This document shows positions 1 to 7,927 of a stretch of 64,000 nucleotides of DNA, one piece after another. Numbering within the stretch: position 1 is the stretch's first letter; the number at the start of each line of letters is the position of its first letter. The position numbers and the translations under genes are program-made. Source of the stretch: Rubrobacter tropicus (GTDB lineage: Bacteria > Actinomycetota > Rubrobacteria > Rubrobacterales > Rubrobacteraceae); NCBI RefSeq assembly GCF_011492945.1, contig NZ_CP045119.1:3472001-3536000 (forward strand). The letters run 5' to 3'. Under the pieces are notes generated by a model. The model was given only the letters and a program-made list of their open reading frames with translations. It was not told the DNA's origin and did not search any database.

Positions 1-432
1 CCAGGTGTGGTTGGCCCAGCAGATGCAGAAGGGGAAATCCGGCTGGCCCGTCTTCAAGACCTCCTCGAACGGGCGCTCCAGAAGCTCCCTGCCCTCGAAC
101 CAGTAGTGGTAGTACACGAAGCCCCCGATGCCGTGCTCGCGGGCGAGGTCGGCCTGGGCCTGGCGCACCTCGGGCAGCCTCAGGTCGTAGAAGCCGAGGT
201 CGGCCGGGAGGCGGGGCTGGTAGTGGCCCGGGAAGCGGGGCGTGGCCCTGGCGACCGTGGACCACTCCGTAAACCCCTCGCCCCAGGAAGCGTTGTTCTC
301 CGGGATGGGGTGGAACTGGGGCAGGTAGAAGGCGAGCAGCCGCGGCGAGGGCCCGTCTCCGGCGCCGTCCTCCGACGACCGCTCCGGCGAGGCCAGGCTG
401 CCGCCGTTCGGGGACCGCTCCGACGAGACCAT
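1..432 (-). CDS. WbsX-like glycan biosynthesis protein (partial, C-terminus outside window)
   Basis: The reverse strand reads 144 codons from ATG at 432 to the window edge without a stop. After a low-complexity Ser/Gly/Pro stretch of about 32 residues comes LLAFYLPQFHPIPENN, then WGEGFTEW and GFVYYHYWFEGRELL, ending at CWANHTW. These are signature stretches of the WbsX family (related to the GH99-like fold), found in O-antigen and rhamnan loci and often called glycosyltransferases. The start at 432 is preferred over an in-frame ATG at 462 because GAGAGGAG lies just upstream of 432. It is transcribed away from the sulfotransferase at 657 and fits the polysaccharide locus that follows. Activity of the family is not settled; only the N-terminal part is visible. 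Confidence 0.85.
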   Translation of the reverse strand, partial: MVSSERSPNGGSLASPERSSEDGAGDGPSPRLLAFYLPQFHPIPENNASWGEGFTEWSTVARATPRFPGHYQPRLPADLGFYDLRLPEVRQAQADLAREHGIGGFVYYHYWFEGRELLERPFEEVLKTGQPDFPFCICWANHTW

Positions 433-656
433 GTTCCGCTCCTCTCTGCTTGTTGCCGCCATCGTTTCGTCAGGTTTCAGGGTGGCTCCGGTCAGGAAGC
501 CCGTTCGGGCACGACATTCTAGCAAGAGCGGGCGCAAGTCTCAGCGGGAGCGCGGGGTTTCGGCCCCGAACGTTACTGCTATAATTTCTCGCCGGTTGAT
601 CCTGGATTGATACGAAAGGCTTCGGCCATGTTTCACGGACAAAGATCAGACCTCCG

Positions 657-1493
657 GTGAACGGGAAGGGTCGAGACATACCCGTCTGCATCACCGGCAT
701 GCACCGGTCGGGCACGTCGTCCGCGGCCCAGCTCCTGTACCGCTGCGGCGTGTACCTCGGGGACGAGAGCGAGCTCTTCGCCGCGGGGCCGGCCAACCCG
801 GACGGCTACTGGGAGAACAGCCGGTTCGTCTCGATCAACAACCGCGTCTTCGAGGCCCACAGGGGCGGCTGGGACCTCCCCCCCCACCTCGAAGAGGGTT
901 GGCAGGACTCCGAGAAGATGGCGCCCATAAAGGCGGAGGCCAAGGAGCTCGTCAGGCGGTTCGAGGGCAGCGGGGTCTGGGGCTGGAAAGACCCGCGCAG
1001 CAGCCTTACGATGCCGCTCTGGCTGGATCTGCTCCCGGAAATGAAGGTCGTCATTTCCCTTAGAAACCCTCTGGAGGTCGCCCTCTCGCTCCGCAAGCGG
1101 GGCAATTCCTCGCTCGCCTTCGGTCTGAAATTGTGGACGGAATACAGCCAGCGGCTGCTCGCCGCGTTGCCGGCCGACCGATACATAGTCACCCATTACG
1201 GGGCGTACTTCTACCGGCCGCAGGACGAGTTGCGGCGCGTCCTCGACTTTCTGGGCGTTCATGCCTCGGGCCAACTCATCGCCCACGCCCGCTCGACCTC
1301 CCTCAAGGGGCTGCGCCACCACAGCGTCGCGACCGACGAGCTGCGGGATCTCGAAGTCGCCCCGCCGGAGATGTACGACCTTTACGTGCGGATGTGCCGC
1401 GAGGCCGACTTCGACCCCGACAACCCGGCCCCCGTTACCGGGAGCGTCCTCTCCGGGGAACTCTCGGAGAAGAAAGGGAGCCCGTCCGCGTAA
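657..1493 (+). CDS. Sulfotransferase family protein
   Basis: A 278-residue protein. Residues about 8-25 contain CITGMHRSGTSSAAQLL, the 5'-phosphosulfate-binding loop of PAPS-dependent sulfotransferases. About 140 residues in, VVISLRNPLEVALSL matches the 3'-phosphate-binding motif. GWKDPRSS lies between them, as in the bacterial carbohydrate sulfotransferase branch. No signal peptide is seen, so it should act in the cytoplasm on a nucleotide- or lipid-linked glycan. The start is GTG with a poor ribosome site; no better in-frame start was found. A TATAAT-like hexamer at about 577-582 could serve as its -10. It is the first of several sulfotransferase modules in this locus; the acceptor is unknown. 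Confidence 0.88.
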   Translation: MNGKGRDIPVCITGMHRSGTSSAAQLLYRCGVYLGDESELFAAGPANPDGYWENSRFVSINNRVFEAHRGGWDLPPHLEEGWQDSEKMAPIKAEAKELVRRFEGSGVWGWKDPRSSLTMPLWLDLLPEMKVVISLRNPLEVALSLRKRGNSSLAFGLKLWTEYSQRLLAALPADRYIVTHYGAYFYRPQDELRRVLDFLGVHASGQLIAHARSTSLKGLRHHSVATDELRDLEVAPPEMYDLYVRMCREADFDPDNPAPVTGSVLSGELSEKKGSPSA

Positions 1494-1534
1494 GCCGTCC
1501 GAGGCCGGGACGTAGTCCATCCCCGAGCTCCGGC

Positions 1535-1795
1535 TCAGTCAGCCGAAGTTTCGCCCCCGTCTTCTCCACGGGTTCGGCCGGGTTGCGCGTCGCCCCTCTG
1601 TAGTTGAGCGACCCGCTTCTCCAGGCGCTTCCGGGCGGCGAGCAACTGGTCGTTGCGCCTCTGTAGCTGGTCGTTGCGCTTTTTCAGCCAGGCGAGGTCC
1701 CGTCTGGACTGCTCCCGCAGCTCTTCCAGCTCACTTCGGGGATGCAAGCCGAACGCTTTCAACGCCCGCGCGATGCGGATCTTGATCGCTGACAT
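1535..1795 (-). CDS. Small coiled-coil protein, function unknown
   Basis: An 86-residue protein starting MSAIKIRIARALKAFGLHP. Residues about 23-68 form a strong predicted coiled coil with a tandem NDQLQRR/NDQLLAARKRLEKR repeat, and the tail is polar (RTRGEDGGETSAD). GGAGG sits six bases before ATG 1795; an ATG six bases further upstream (1801) has the GGAGG directly against it, so 1795 was chosen. The gene is antisense to the 5' open stretch ahead of the following fusion gene, and codon use and the ribosome site favour this strand. A role organising the glycan enzymes is only a guess based on position. Confidence 0.6.
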   Translation of the reverse strand: MSAIKIRIARALKAFGLHPRSELEELREQSRRDLAWLKKRNDQLQRRNDQLLAARKRLEKRVAQLQRGDAQPGRTRGEDGGETSAD

Positions 1796-1937
1796 ACCCA
1801 TCCTCCGCAACGTAGATCGGCCACCGCCCCAGCGCACGACGCCGTGGTCTCTCCGCCAGAGAAAATTCAGGATAAGAAAGTCGTCACATCGTGTCAAACC
1901 AACGGAGGAGTGGTGGGATCGCACGGACCCCCGATAT

Positions 1938-1966
1938 TTGACCCGGCAGATCCCGCTCCCTAGACT
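1938..1966 (+). promoter_or_regulatory. Sigma-70-type promoter, copy 1 of a conserved pair
   Basis: TTGACC (1938-1943), 17-base spacer, TAGACT (1961-1966). The spacer CGGCAGATCCCGCTCCC is nearly the same as in the promoter at 4846-4875, so whole-unit conservation goes beyond the two hexamers. It would produce a leader of roughly 125 bases before the TTG start at 2097. Confidence 0.65.
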
Positions 1967-2096
1967 CCCACCGCACGCGTTCGCGTCCGGGCAACCATCG
2001 TGGCGTGATAGCATCAAACGGGGAGCGTGCAAGAGATTCGCCCGGCTCGGGCAGCGGGAGACCGCGTCGGCCCTCATACAACAGGGAGAACGTCGC

Positions 2097-4688
2097 TTGC
2101 GGGTAATCGCGATACTCGCCGCTTACAACGAGGAACGGTTCATAGCCCCGTGCCTGGATCACTTCGCCGCGCAGGGCGTCGAGACGTACCTTTTGGACAA
2201 CGAATCCACGGACCGGACGGTCGAGATCGCCGAGCGGTACCTGGGGCGGGGTCTGATCGGTATCGAGTCGTTTCCCCGCGAGGGTGTCTTCGACCTGACC
2301 GCGCAACTCGGGCGAAAAGAGGAGCTGGCCCTCGAGCTGGGAGCCGACTGGTTTATCCACGCGGACCCTGACGAGGTGAGGCTGCCGCCGAGGTCCGACA
2401 AGACCCTGGCCGAGGCGCTCGCCGGGGTGGACGGGCTCGGCTACGACGCCGTGAACTTCGTGGAGTACGCGTTCGTCCCAACCAAGGAAGAGCCGAACCA
2501 CGATCACCCCGAGTACCAGCGGACCATGAGGCACTACTACCCTTTCCTGCCGAGGTTCCCGCACCGGCTCAACGCCTGGAAGCGGCAACCCGAGAGGGTG
2601 GACCTGTCCTCGTCGGGCGGACACAGGGTGGAGTTCCCGGGGTTGCGCGCGTACCCGGAGCCGTTCAAGATGCGCCATTACCCGTTCCTGAGCGCCGAAC
2701 ACTTCGTCGAGAAGTACGCCGGCAAAGATTACGACGCCGCGGAACTGCGAACCGGAAAGCACGGCTGGCGCGCTCGCGTGGACGCGCGAAAGATTCAACT
2801 TCCGTCACAGTCCGAGTTGAGCGTGTACGCCTCCGACGACGCGCTGGACCTCTCCAACCCGAGAACGCAACACGTCGGTGAGGACTGGACCGCGCCGCGT
2901 AAGGGCCTCCCCGTGATCGTTGGAGGATGCCACCGCTCCGGCACCTCGCTCGTACGCAGGATGCTCGACGCCCACTCCCGCATCCACTGCGGCCCTGAGG
3001 TCAAGTTTTTCAGGGACTTTTTTGGCGACTACGCGGAAGACCCGCTCCGGCACATACGCTTCGCGACCACGGCCCGCCACATGTTACCGGAGCAGGACTT
3101 GCTCGAAGAGTTCGGGGGAGCCTTCGTGCGCTCTCAGGAGAGGGCCGCCTCCCGGGCGGGCAAGCCGCGCTGGGCGGACAAGAACCCTGAGAACGTCCTT
3201 TACCTGAGACAGTGGACCCACCTCCTCGGAAGACGGTGGGTCTTCGTGCACGTGGTCCGAAACCCTCTCGACACGCTGGCCTCGATCAAGGAGGCCCGCT
3301 TCCCGCTCACCATACCGCCGGACCTGGAATCCCGCATAGAGCTCTACAAGCGCTACACGCGGGTCGGGGCCAAGTTCGGCGACCGTCACCCCGCGTACTA
3401 CTACCGGATCGTCTACGAGCGGCTGGTCGAGGACCCGGAAGGCGTGCTCGCCGACCTCATGGACTGGCTGGAAGAGGATTTCGAGCCCGCGCAGCTCGCC
3501 TTCAACAGCGCGGAACGCGAAAGAGGGTTGGAAGACCCGAAAATCCGGCAGACCACCGCGGCCCACACGGACAGCGTCGGACGCTGGAGAAAGGTGCTCA
3601 CGCAGGAGGAGGCCGTCCAGATCGCCCGCGAGTGCGCCCCACTGTGGCACAGGGTCTCCGGCGAGAGGCTGGCCGACCCGTCGGGCAACGGATCTCGCCC
3701 CCCGAAAACCATGCTGCCGCGCCGCATCGCGTCCCGGCTGAGATCGAAGCTCTACTCTTGGAAGGACCGGAGCAGAATCGGCGAACCGGGTGAAGAGGGC
3801 CGCGCTCCGACACCCTTCATCGTGGGCGCCGGCCGCTCGGGGACGACGCTGCTGCGGCTGATGCTCGACGCCCACCCCGACCTCGCCATACCGCCCGAGA
3901 CACACTTCATCCCGGAGGTGTCGCGGGCGTGCGGAAAAGCCCTGGATAACTCCGGCGACCCGCGCCGGGTCTTTCTCGAAACGGTAACTGCGCACCGCAG
4001 GTGGGAGGATTTCAAGCTGGAGAAGCGCCTGCTGGCGGAGAGGATCGCCGCGATAGAGCCCTTCGACCTGGGCCAGGCGCTGCGCGCTTTCTACGGGCTT
4101 TACGCGCAGAGGTTCGGCAAGCCGCGCTGGGGCGACAAGACGCCGCCCTACGTGCGGAACATGGGGCTGGTGGGCGGTCTGCTCCCGGAAGCCCGGTTTC
4201 TGCACGTGATCCGTGACGGCCGGGACGTTGCGCTCTCGAGCATGGGCCTGTGGTTCGGACCGGGGTCCGTAGAGGAAGCCGCCAGGCGCTGGCAGTCCGC
4301 CATCCGGGAGTCGCGGCGGCAAGCGGAAGACCTGCCCCACTACCTCGAAGTCCACTACGAGGACCTGGTGACGGACACGGAGGCCACGCTCAAGGGCGTC
4401 TGCGACTTCGTGGACCTCCCCTGGAACCCCATCATGCTCGAATACCACGAGACGGCCCAAAAGCGCATGGACGAGATGCGCCGGGACGTAACCCTGCCGG
4501 ATGGGGAGACCGTCGTCAGCGGCGAGCAACGCACGGGCATCCACGCCCTGACCAACCGCCCCCCCCAGTCGGACCGCATCGGCCGCTGGAAGACCGGGAT
4601 GGCCGAAGGGGACCGGGAAACGTTCGAAGGCATCGCGGGAGAGACGCTGAAAGACCTGGGCTACGAGAGCGGGTTCCGGAAGCAATGA
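2097..4688 (+). CDS. Three-domain fusion: family 2 glycosyltransferase + two sulfotransferase domains
   Basis: An 863-residue protein. Residues 1-250 are a GT2-type domain: LRVIAILAAYNEERFIAPCL, then LLDNESTDRTVEIAERYL and WFIHADPDEVR (DPD in the metal-binding position). About residues 270-525 form a first sulfotransferase domain (VIVGGCHRSGTSLVRRMLDA; VFVHVVRNPLDTLASI). About residues 572-863 form a second (FIVGAGRSGTTLLRLMLDA; FLHVIRDGRDVALSS). Both sulfotransferase copies keep the P-loop-like 5' site and the RNP/RDG 3' site, so both look active. The open frame extends upstream to 1653, but that part is antisense to the coiled-coil gene; TTG 2097 with GGGAGAACG upstream is the likely start. 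A single chain that adds and sulfates sugars is inferred, not shown. Confidence 0.88.
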   Translation: MRVIAILAAYNEERFIAPCLDHFAAQGVETYLLDNESTDRTVEIAERYLGRGLIGIESFPREGVFDLTAQLGRKEELALELGADWFIHADPDEVRLPPRSDKTLAEALAGVDGLGYDAVNFVEYAFVPTKEEPNHDHPEYQRTMRHYYPFLPRFPHRLNAWKRQPERVDLSSSGGHRVEFPGLRAYPEPFKMRHYPFLSAEHFVEKYAGKDYDAAELRTGKHGWRARVDARKIQLPSQSELSVYASDDALDLSNPRTQHVGEDWTAPRKGLPVIVGGCHRSGTSLVRRMLDAHSRIHCGPEVKFFRDFFGDYAEDPLRHIRFATTARHMLPEQDLLEEFGGAFVRSQERAASRAGKPRWADKNPENVLYLRQWTHLLGRRWVFVHVVRNPLDTLASIKEARFPLTIPPDLESRIELYKRYTRVGAKFGDRHPAYYYRIVYERLVEDPEGVLADLMDWLEEDFEPAQLAFNSAERERGLEDPKIRQTTAAHTDSVGRWRKVLTQEEAVQIARECAPLWHRVSGERLADPSGNGSRPPKTMLPRRIASRLRSKLYSWKDRSRIGEPGEEGRAPTPFIVGAGRSGTTLLRLMLDAHPDLAIPPETHFIPEVSRACGKALDNSGDPRRVFLETVTAHRRWEDFKLEKRLLAERIAAIEPFDLGQALRAFYGLYAQRFGKPRWGDKTPPYVRNMGLVGGLLPEARFLHVIRDGRDVALSSMGLWFGPGSVEEAARRWQSAIRESRRQAEDLPHYLEVHYEDLVTDTEATLKGVCDFVDLPWNPIMLEYHETAQKRMDEMRRDVTLPDGETVVSGEQRTGIHALTNRPPQSDRIGRWKTGMAEGDRETFEGIAGETLKDLGYESGFRKQ

Positions 4689-4743
4689 GCTTCCGAAACC
4701 CACGCCGTCAGCGGTCAGCCCGCTTGGCCTTCGGCCATCGCTT

Positions 4744-4786
4744 TCAGCTGTCAGCTTTTTGTCTTTGGCTGAAAGCTGACAGCTGA
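4744..4786. repeat. Dispersed TCAGC/GCTGA inverted repeat
   Basis: Perfect 12-base arms TCAGCTGTCAGC (4744-4755) and GCTGACAGCTGA (4775-4786) with a T-rich 19-base loop, just after the fusion gene. Related units lie near 12334, 23786, 27689 and 31028. It may act as a terminator for the gene ending at 4688. Confidence 0.7.
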
Positions 4787-4845
4787 TAGCTTTGCAAGGA
4801 TCTCCGGGAGGAGCGGAGACCGGAGACCGCCTGGGCCGTCGCTAT

Positions 4846-4875
4846 TTGACCCGGAAGATCCCGCTACCCTAGACT
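4846..4875 (+). promoter_or_regulatory. Sigma-70-type promoter, copy 2; probably gives a leaderless mRNA
   Basis: TTGACC (4846-4851), 18-base spacer CGGAAGATCCCGCTACCC, TAGACT (4870-4875). The ATG of the next gene (4882) is only 7 bases after the -10 element, about where transcription should begin, and that gene lacks a ribosome site. A leaderless transcript is the simplest reading. Confidence 0.7.
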
Positions 4876-4881
4876 TCCTTC

Positions 4882-5802
4882 ATGCGCGTTTGGTCGAGCC
4901 GGTTAGTTGGGGAAGGGTGGACGGCCCTCGTCCGGGCGGCGGGCGTCCTCGTCTTGGCCCTGGCGCTCATCGTCGCGGTTACCGGCAGGCTCGACGCGGA
5001 GGACCGGCCCGCTCCGAAGCAGCCGGGGGCGCAGTTCGCCACCGGGTGCAAGTTCGGCCACACGGCCTCCGCGGACCCGATCACGGACGATTCCCACCCC
5101 CACCTGCACGACTTTTTCGGCAACGCATCGACCTCCGGAAGCTCCACCTACGACTCCCTGCGCAAGGCCAAAACGGGGTGCTTCCACCAGGCCGACAGGT
5201 CGGCCTACTGGGTCCCCGCCGTAAGGTGGGACGGGGAGCGCCTCACACCCTCCAGGGCGAGCATCTACTACAGGACCGCCGGCAAGGACCACGAGCGGGT
5301 GCGGGCCGTGCCCCCGGCCCTGAAGATGATCGCCGGCGGCCTCCAGGAGAGGAACCACGTCCTCTGGTCCTGCGGGCGCAAGGACAAGACGAAGTCGCAG
5401 GCCCCTCCTCGCAGGTGCGAGAGCGGGGTGCTCGCCGCCACGGTTTACTTCCCGGACTGCTGGGACGGACGGAACCTCGACAGCGCCGACCACAGGTACC
5501 ACGTGGAGTACGCGGATACGACCGACGGCGGGCGCGGTTGCCCCGGCTCCCACCCCGTTCCCCTCCCCAGCGTGGACGCCACCTTCTTCTACGAGCTGCC
5601 CGCGGGCGACCCGTCGGGCCGGGTGCTCGTCTCGGCCGGCCACGGCTTCTGGGAAGAGCCCGCCAACTACCACGCAGACCTCTTCAACGCCTGGGACCAG
5701 GAGAGCCTCACCAGGCTCGTACGGGAGTGCATCAACGGCACGAAACCAACCGAACCGCTGCCCGACCAGTGCCGCAACCCGGCGCCGCGACGAGGGGAAT
5801 AG
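4882..5802 (+). CDS. Exported DUF1996 domain protein
   Basis: A 306-residue protein. The N-terminus has a hydrophobic segment (about residues 16-36, VRAAGVLVLALALIVAV) that acts as signal peptide or anchor. The rest matches DUF1996: CKFGHTASADPI, HPHLHDFFGN, YWVPAV, a Cys-rich middle (VLWSCG, CESG, FPDCWDG) and a late SAGHGFWEEPANYHADLFNAW. Paired cysteines fit an extracytoplasmic protein with disulfides. DUF1996 is best known from fungi and actinobacteria and has no established function; association with carbohydrate is often suggested. The start is ATG 4882, coinciding with the predicted transcription start. Confidence 0.85.
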   Translation: MRVWSSRLVGEGWTALVRAAGVLVLALALIVAVTGRLDAEDRPAPKQPGAQFATGCKFGHTASADPITDDSHPHLHDFFGNASTSGSSTYDSLRKAKTGCFHQADRSAYWVPAVRWDGERLTPSRASIYYRTAGKDHERVRAVPPALKMIAGGLQERNHVLWSCGRKDKTKSQAPPRRCESGVLAATVYFPDCWDGRNLDSADHRYHVEYADTTDGGRGCPGSHPVPLPSVDATFFYELPAGDPSGRVLVSAGHGFWEEPANYHADLFNAWDQESLTRLVRECINGTKPTEPLPDQCRNPAPRRGE

Positions 5803-6032
5803 GTCCGGCAAACCAGGCCCAAACAGTGTCGGTTTGCGTAGCTGGGCCACGCGGGGAGTAGAGATCTATACGTTTCGACGTGAAGAAGTGGCCGCCTCGA
5901 CGAGGCGTAACTTTCGGAGTTCATCTACTTCGGACCGGGTGTGGCGCGTAGAGCGTCCTCGCCTCACGATTCGGTGCCGCTTGCTATTATTGGTCGCGTG
6001 CACGGTCGCGAGCGGTAAACGGAGGGCGCGGG

Positions 6033-6869
6033 TTGAGGGACAGCGAGATCGTAGAGAAAATAGAGAGTTTCCCGAGGTGGCACTACCGCTTCGACCTCGG
6101 CGGGCACAAGACGCCCATCTACGACAGCAAGGTTGCGGTGCGCCACCGCAACCGCGCCCTTCACTTTTTCGACCCGATAGTCGAGTTGTTCGGCGGCTCA
6201 CTCAAGGGCAAGCGCGTGCTGGACCTCGGCTGCAACGCCGGGTGGTGGTCTTTGCGCGCTATCAACGCGGGCGCGGATTACGTGCTCGGCGTGGACGGCA
6301 GACGGATGCACGTGGAACAGTCGGAGTTCGTCTTCGATGTCAAGAGCGTCGACAAGGACCGCTACGACTTTGTCGAAGCCAACCTCTTCGACCTGGATTT
6401 CCGAAAGTTCGGCGAGTTCGACATAGTCCTGTGCCTCGGACTCCTGTACCACATCTCGAAGCCCGTCGACCTAATGGAGCGCATAAACCCCGTGAGCACG
6501 GATCTGCTCGTGGTGGACACCGCGATCTCACCCGCCAAGCGCTCCATCTTCGAGGTGCGCCGGGACAGCCTGGAAGAGGCGCGCGACGCCGTGGACTACG
6601 AGTTCGTCCTGGTGCCGAGCGCGCGGGCCGTCCACGACCTGGCCTCCCAATTCGGCTACAGAACGATTACGCTCAAGCCAGATTTCCGCAACCTCAAAGG
6701 TTCACCCGACTACCGGGGCGCAAACGATTATCGTAAGGGCCTGCGCCGGGCCTTCCTCTGCTCCAAAAAGACCGACCTCTCCGGCCTGTCGGCCGAGATC
6801 GAGCCGCTGCCCGAGGCGCCGCGGAGCTTCCTGCGGGAGGCCTGGCGCAACGAGTCGTTCGGCAACTAG
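6033..6869 (+). CDS. Class I SAM-dependent methyltransferase
   Basis: A 278-residue protein. Motif I VLDLGCNAGWWSLRAINAGA (about residues 62-81) binds SAM, the acidic strand-2 end is VLGVDGRRMH, and FDIVLCLGLLYHISKPVDLM is the motif IV/post-IV region. The N-terminal WHYRFDLGGHKTPIYD resembles the CmoB-like (DUF1698) group, but in a polysaccharide locus a sugar or lipid-carrier methyltransferase is more likely than a tRNA enzyme. The start is TTG 6033, with GGAGG eight bases upstream. The gene is transcribed alone, after a 230-base gap holding no other recognisable feature. Confidence 0.85.
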   Translation: MRDSEIVEKIESFPRWHYRFDLGGHKTPIYDSKVAVRHRNRALHFFDPIVELFGGSLKGKRVLDLGCNAGWWSLRAINAGADYVLGVDGRRMHVEQSEFVFDVKSVDKDRYDFVEANLFDLDFRKFGEFDIVLCLGLLYHISKPVDLMERINPVSTDLLVVDTAISPAKRSIFEVRRDSLEEARDAVDYEFVLVPSARAVHDLASQFGYRTITLKPDFRNLKGSPDYRGANDYRKGLRRAFLCSKKTDLSGLSAEIEPLPEAPRSFLREAWRNESFGN

Positions 6870-6889
6870 TAGAAGCCCTCCAACTCGCC

Positions 6890-7020
6890 TCACCGCCGCC
6901 GGAACGTCGCCGTATACTTCCCGTAGTCGACCGGGACGACGATGGCGTGGCCCGCGGCGCGGCCGTCCGACCAGGAGCGGAAGACGTAGCCCTGGCCGTC
7001 CTTCTGCCGGTTCGCTTGCG
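6890..7020 (-). pseudogene. Remnant of the 3' end of the sugar dehydrogenase gene
   Basis: The reverse strand encodes QKDGQGYVFRSWSDGRAA and VDYGKYTATFRRR then a stop, matching the last 45 or so residues of the protein encoded at 7928-10057 (QKDGQRYVFRSWSDGRAA, VDYKKYTATFQRR). A run of about 35 bases, ending aagacgtag, is identical in both copies; the rest has diverged moderately. There is no start or upstream domain. It appears to be a leftover of a duplication; the intact copy lies beyond the DUF433/DUF5615 pair. Confidence 0.75.
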
Positions 7021-7047
7021 TGGATGCCGGGTGGGGTCCAGGTTGAG

Positions 7048-7401
7048 CTACAGGAAGTCCAGGGTGTAGGGACCGAAGCTCTCGGGGCGGTTTGCGTTCT
7101 TGTCCACCCAGCGTTTCAGGGCGTGTGCGATTCTCCCGGGCCGGTTGTTGGGTAGCTTGCGGCCGACTACGAGCACCCCGCGGTGGCTTTCGCCGGCCCT
7201 GTAGAACTCCAGTGTGAGCGCGCGAAAGTCGTCGCGGTTGCGGGTGACGAACACCATCTCTTCTCTGGCCGAGAAGCGCAACTGTTCCCTGTCGGTGAGG
7301 CCGAGCCGTCCGAGTTCGTGCACGCTGGCGGCGTCGATGTCCAGGCCGCGTGAGATCTCCGCCGCCTTCGGCGGAAGGTCTTCGTCGAAGAGAAACCTCA
7401 A
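7048..7401 (-). CDS. DUF5615 PIN-like protein (toxin-like partner)
   Basis: A 117-residue protein, MRFLFDEDLPPKAAEI at the start, with VHELGRLGLTDREQL and MVFVTRNRDDFRAL. These are the DUF5615 hallmarks: an early Asp/Glu pair and a later NRDDF acidic cluster as in PIN-fold nucleases. It overlaps the upstream DUF433 gene by 4 bases (ATGA), the usual order for this pair. Family context says RNase toxin of a type II-like module; activity has rarely been shown. Confidence 0.85.
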   Translation of the reverse strand: MRFLFDEDLPPKAAEISRGLDIDAASVHELGRLGLTDREQLRFSAREEMVFVTRNRDDFRALTLEFYRAGESHRGVLVVGRKLPNNRPGRIAHALKRWVDKNANRPESFGPYTLDFL

Positions 7402-7844
7402 GAACTTTCGCGACGCCCGGCTTCATTGCCCCGGTCTGGCCGCATGAATGGGTGCTCTCGCCACAGACTCTCCGGCGTCCAACGCTCTTCCTTTTCGAGG
7501 CGGGCGTCTATCTCTTCCGGGTAGATCTCGTAGTAGCCGAGGGCGGACGAGAGCTGGACCCCGGTGAGCCACGGATAACAGGCCTTCAACTCCTCGAAAT
7601 CTTCGCCGACCTCGCGGTACTGCCCGACGATCTCCCACACGTCGACGCCGGTGCCCGCCACCACAGCCCGCCGGCCCGTCGCGCCGTCCATGAACACTAT
7701 TCCCGGCACCCGGCGCATCCGCAAGGCCTCGCGCAAGAGGGAGACCGCAACCTCCGTAAAACCAGCGCCCTGCAACCTCATCTCGCGCTCGATCTCCGCC
7801 TCCAACGCCCCCGGAAGCCGTATCCCTCGCGCCTTCGTAGCCAC
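7398..7844 (-). CDS. DUF433 protein (antitoxin-like partner)
   Basis: A 148-residue protein. Residues about 5-45 look like a ribbon-helix-helix-type DNA-binding arm (IRLPGALEAEIEREMRLQG, FTEVAVSLLREALRMR). The C-terminal half is DUF433: GRRAVVAGTGVDVWEIVGQY, LKACYPWLTGVQLSSALGYY. DUF433 proteins are predicted winged-helix antitoxins paired with DUF5615. The start is GTG 7844 with AAAGGTGAGAAG upstream. Direct repeats in the promoter just upstream fit autoregulation. Confidence 0.85.
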   Translation of the reverse strand: MATKARGIRLPGALEAEIEREMRLQGAGFTEVAVSLLREALRMRRVPGIVFMDGATGRRAVVAGTGVDVWEIVGQYREVGEDFEELKACYPWLTGVQLSSALGYYEIYPEEIDARLEKEERWTPESLWREHPFMRPDRGNEAGRRESS

Positions 7845-7857
7845 CTTCTCACCTTTC

Positions 7858-7880
7858 GTTCACGATGTTCACAGAATATA
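7858..7880 (-). promoter_or_regulatory. Promoter and direct-repeat operator of the DUF433/DUF5615 pair
   Basis: On the + strand GTTCAC occurs twice with a 9-base period (7858-7863, 7867-7872), next to TATATT on the - strand (7880-7875), a good -10. Transcription would start inside the repeats, so a protein bound there would block it. Autorepression by the DUF433 protein is an inference. Confidence 0.45.
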
Positions 7881-7927
7881 ACACGCACGAGCATCGGGCG
7901 GCGACGTGTTCGGGGTCCGGCCCTTCG

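Noticed and set aside
7-522. Long plus-strand open frame at the left edge
   Set aside because: It is the antisense shadow of the WbsX-like gene, which has recognisable motifs and a ribosome site.
1653-2096. 5' extension of the GT2-sulfotransferase fusion frame
   Set aside because: It is antisense to the coiled-coil gene, has no domain, contains the promoter at 1938, and the GT2 fold starts right after TTG 2097.
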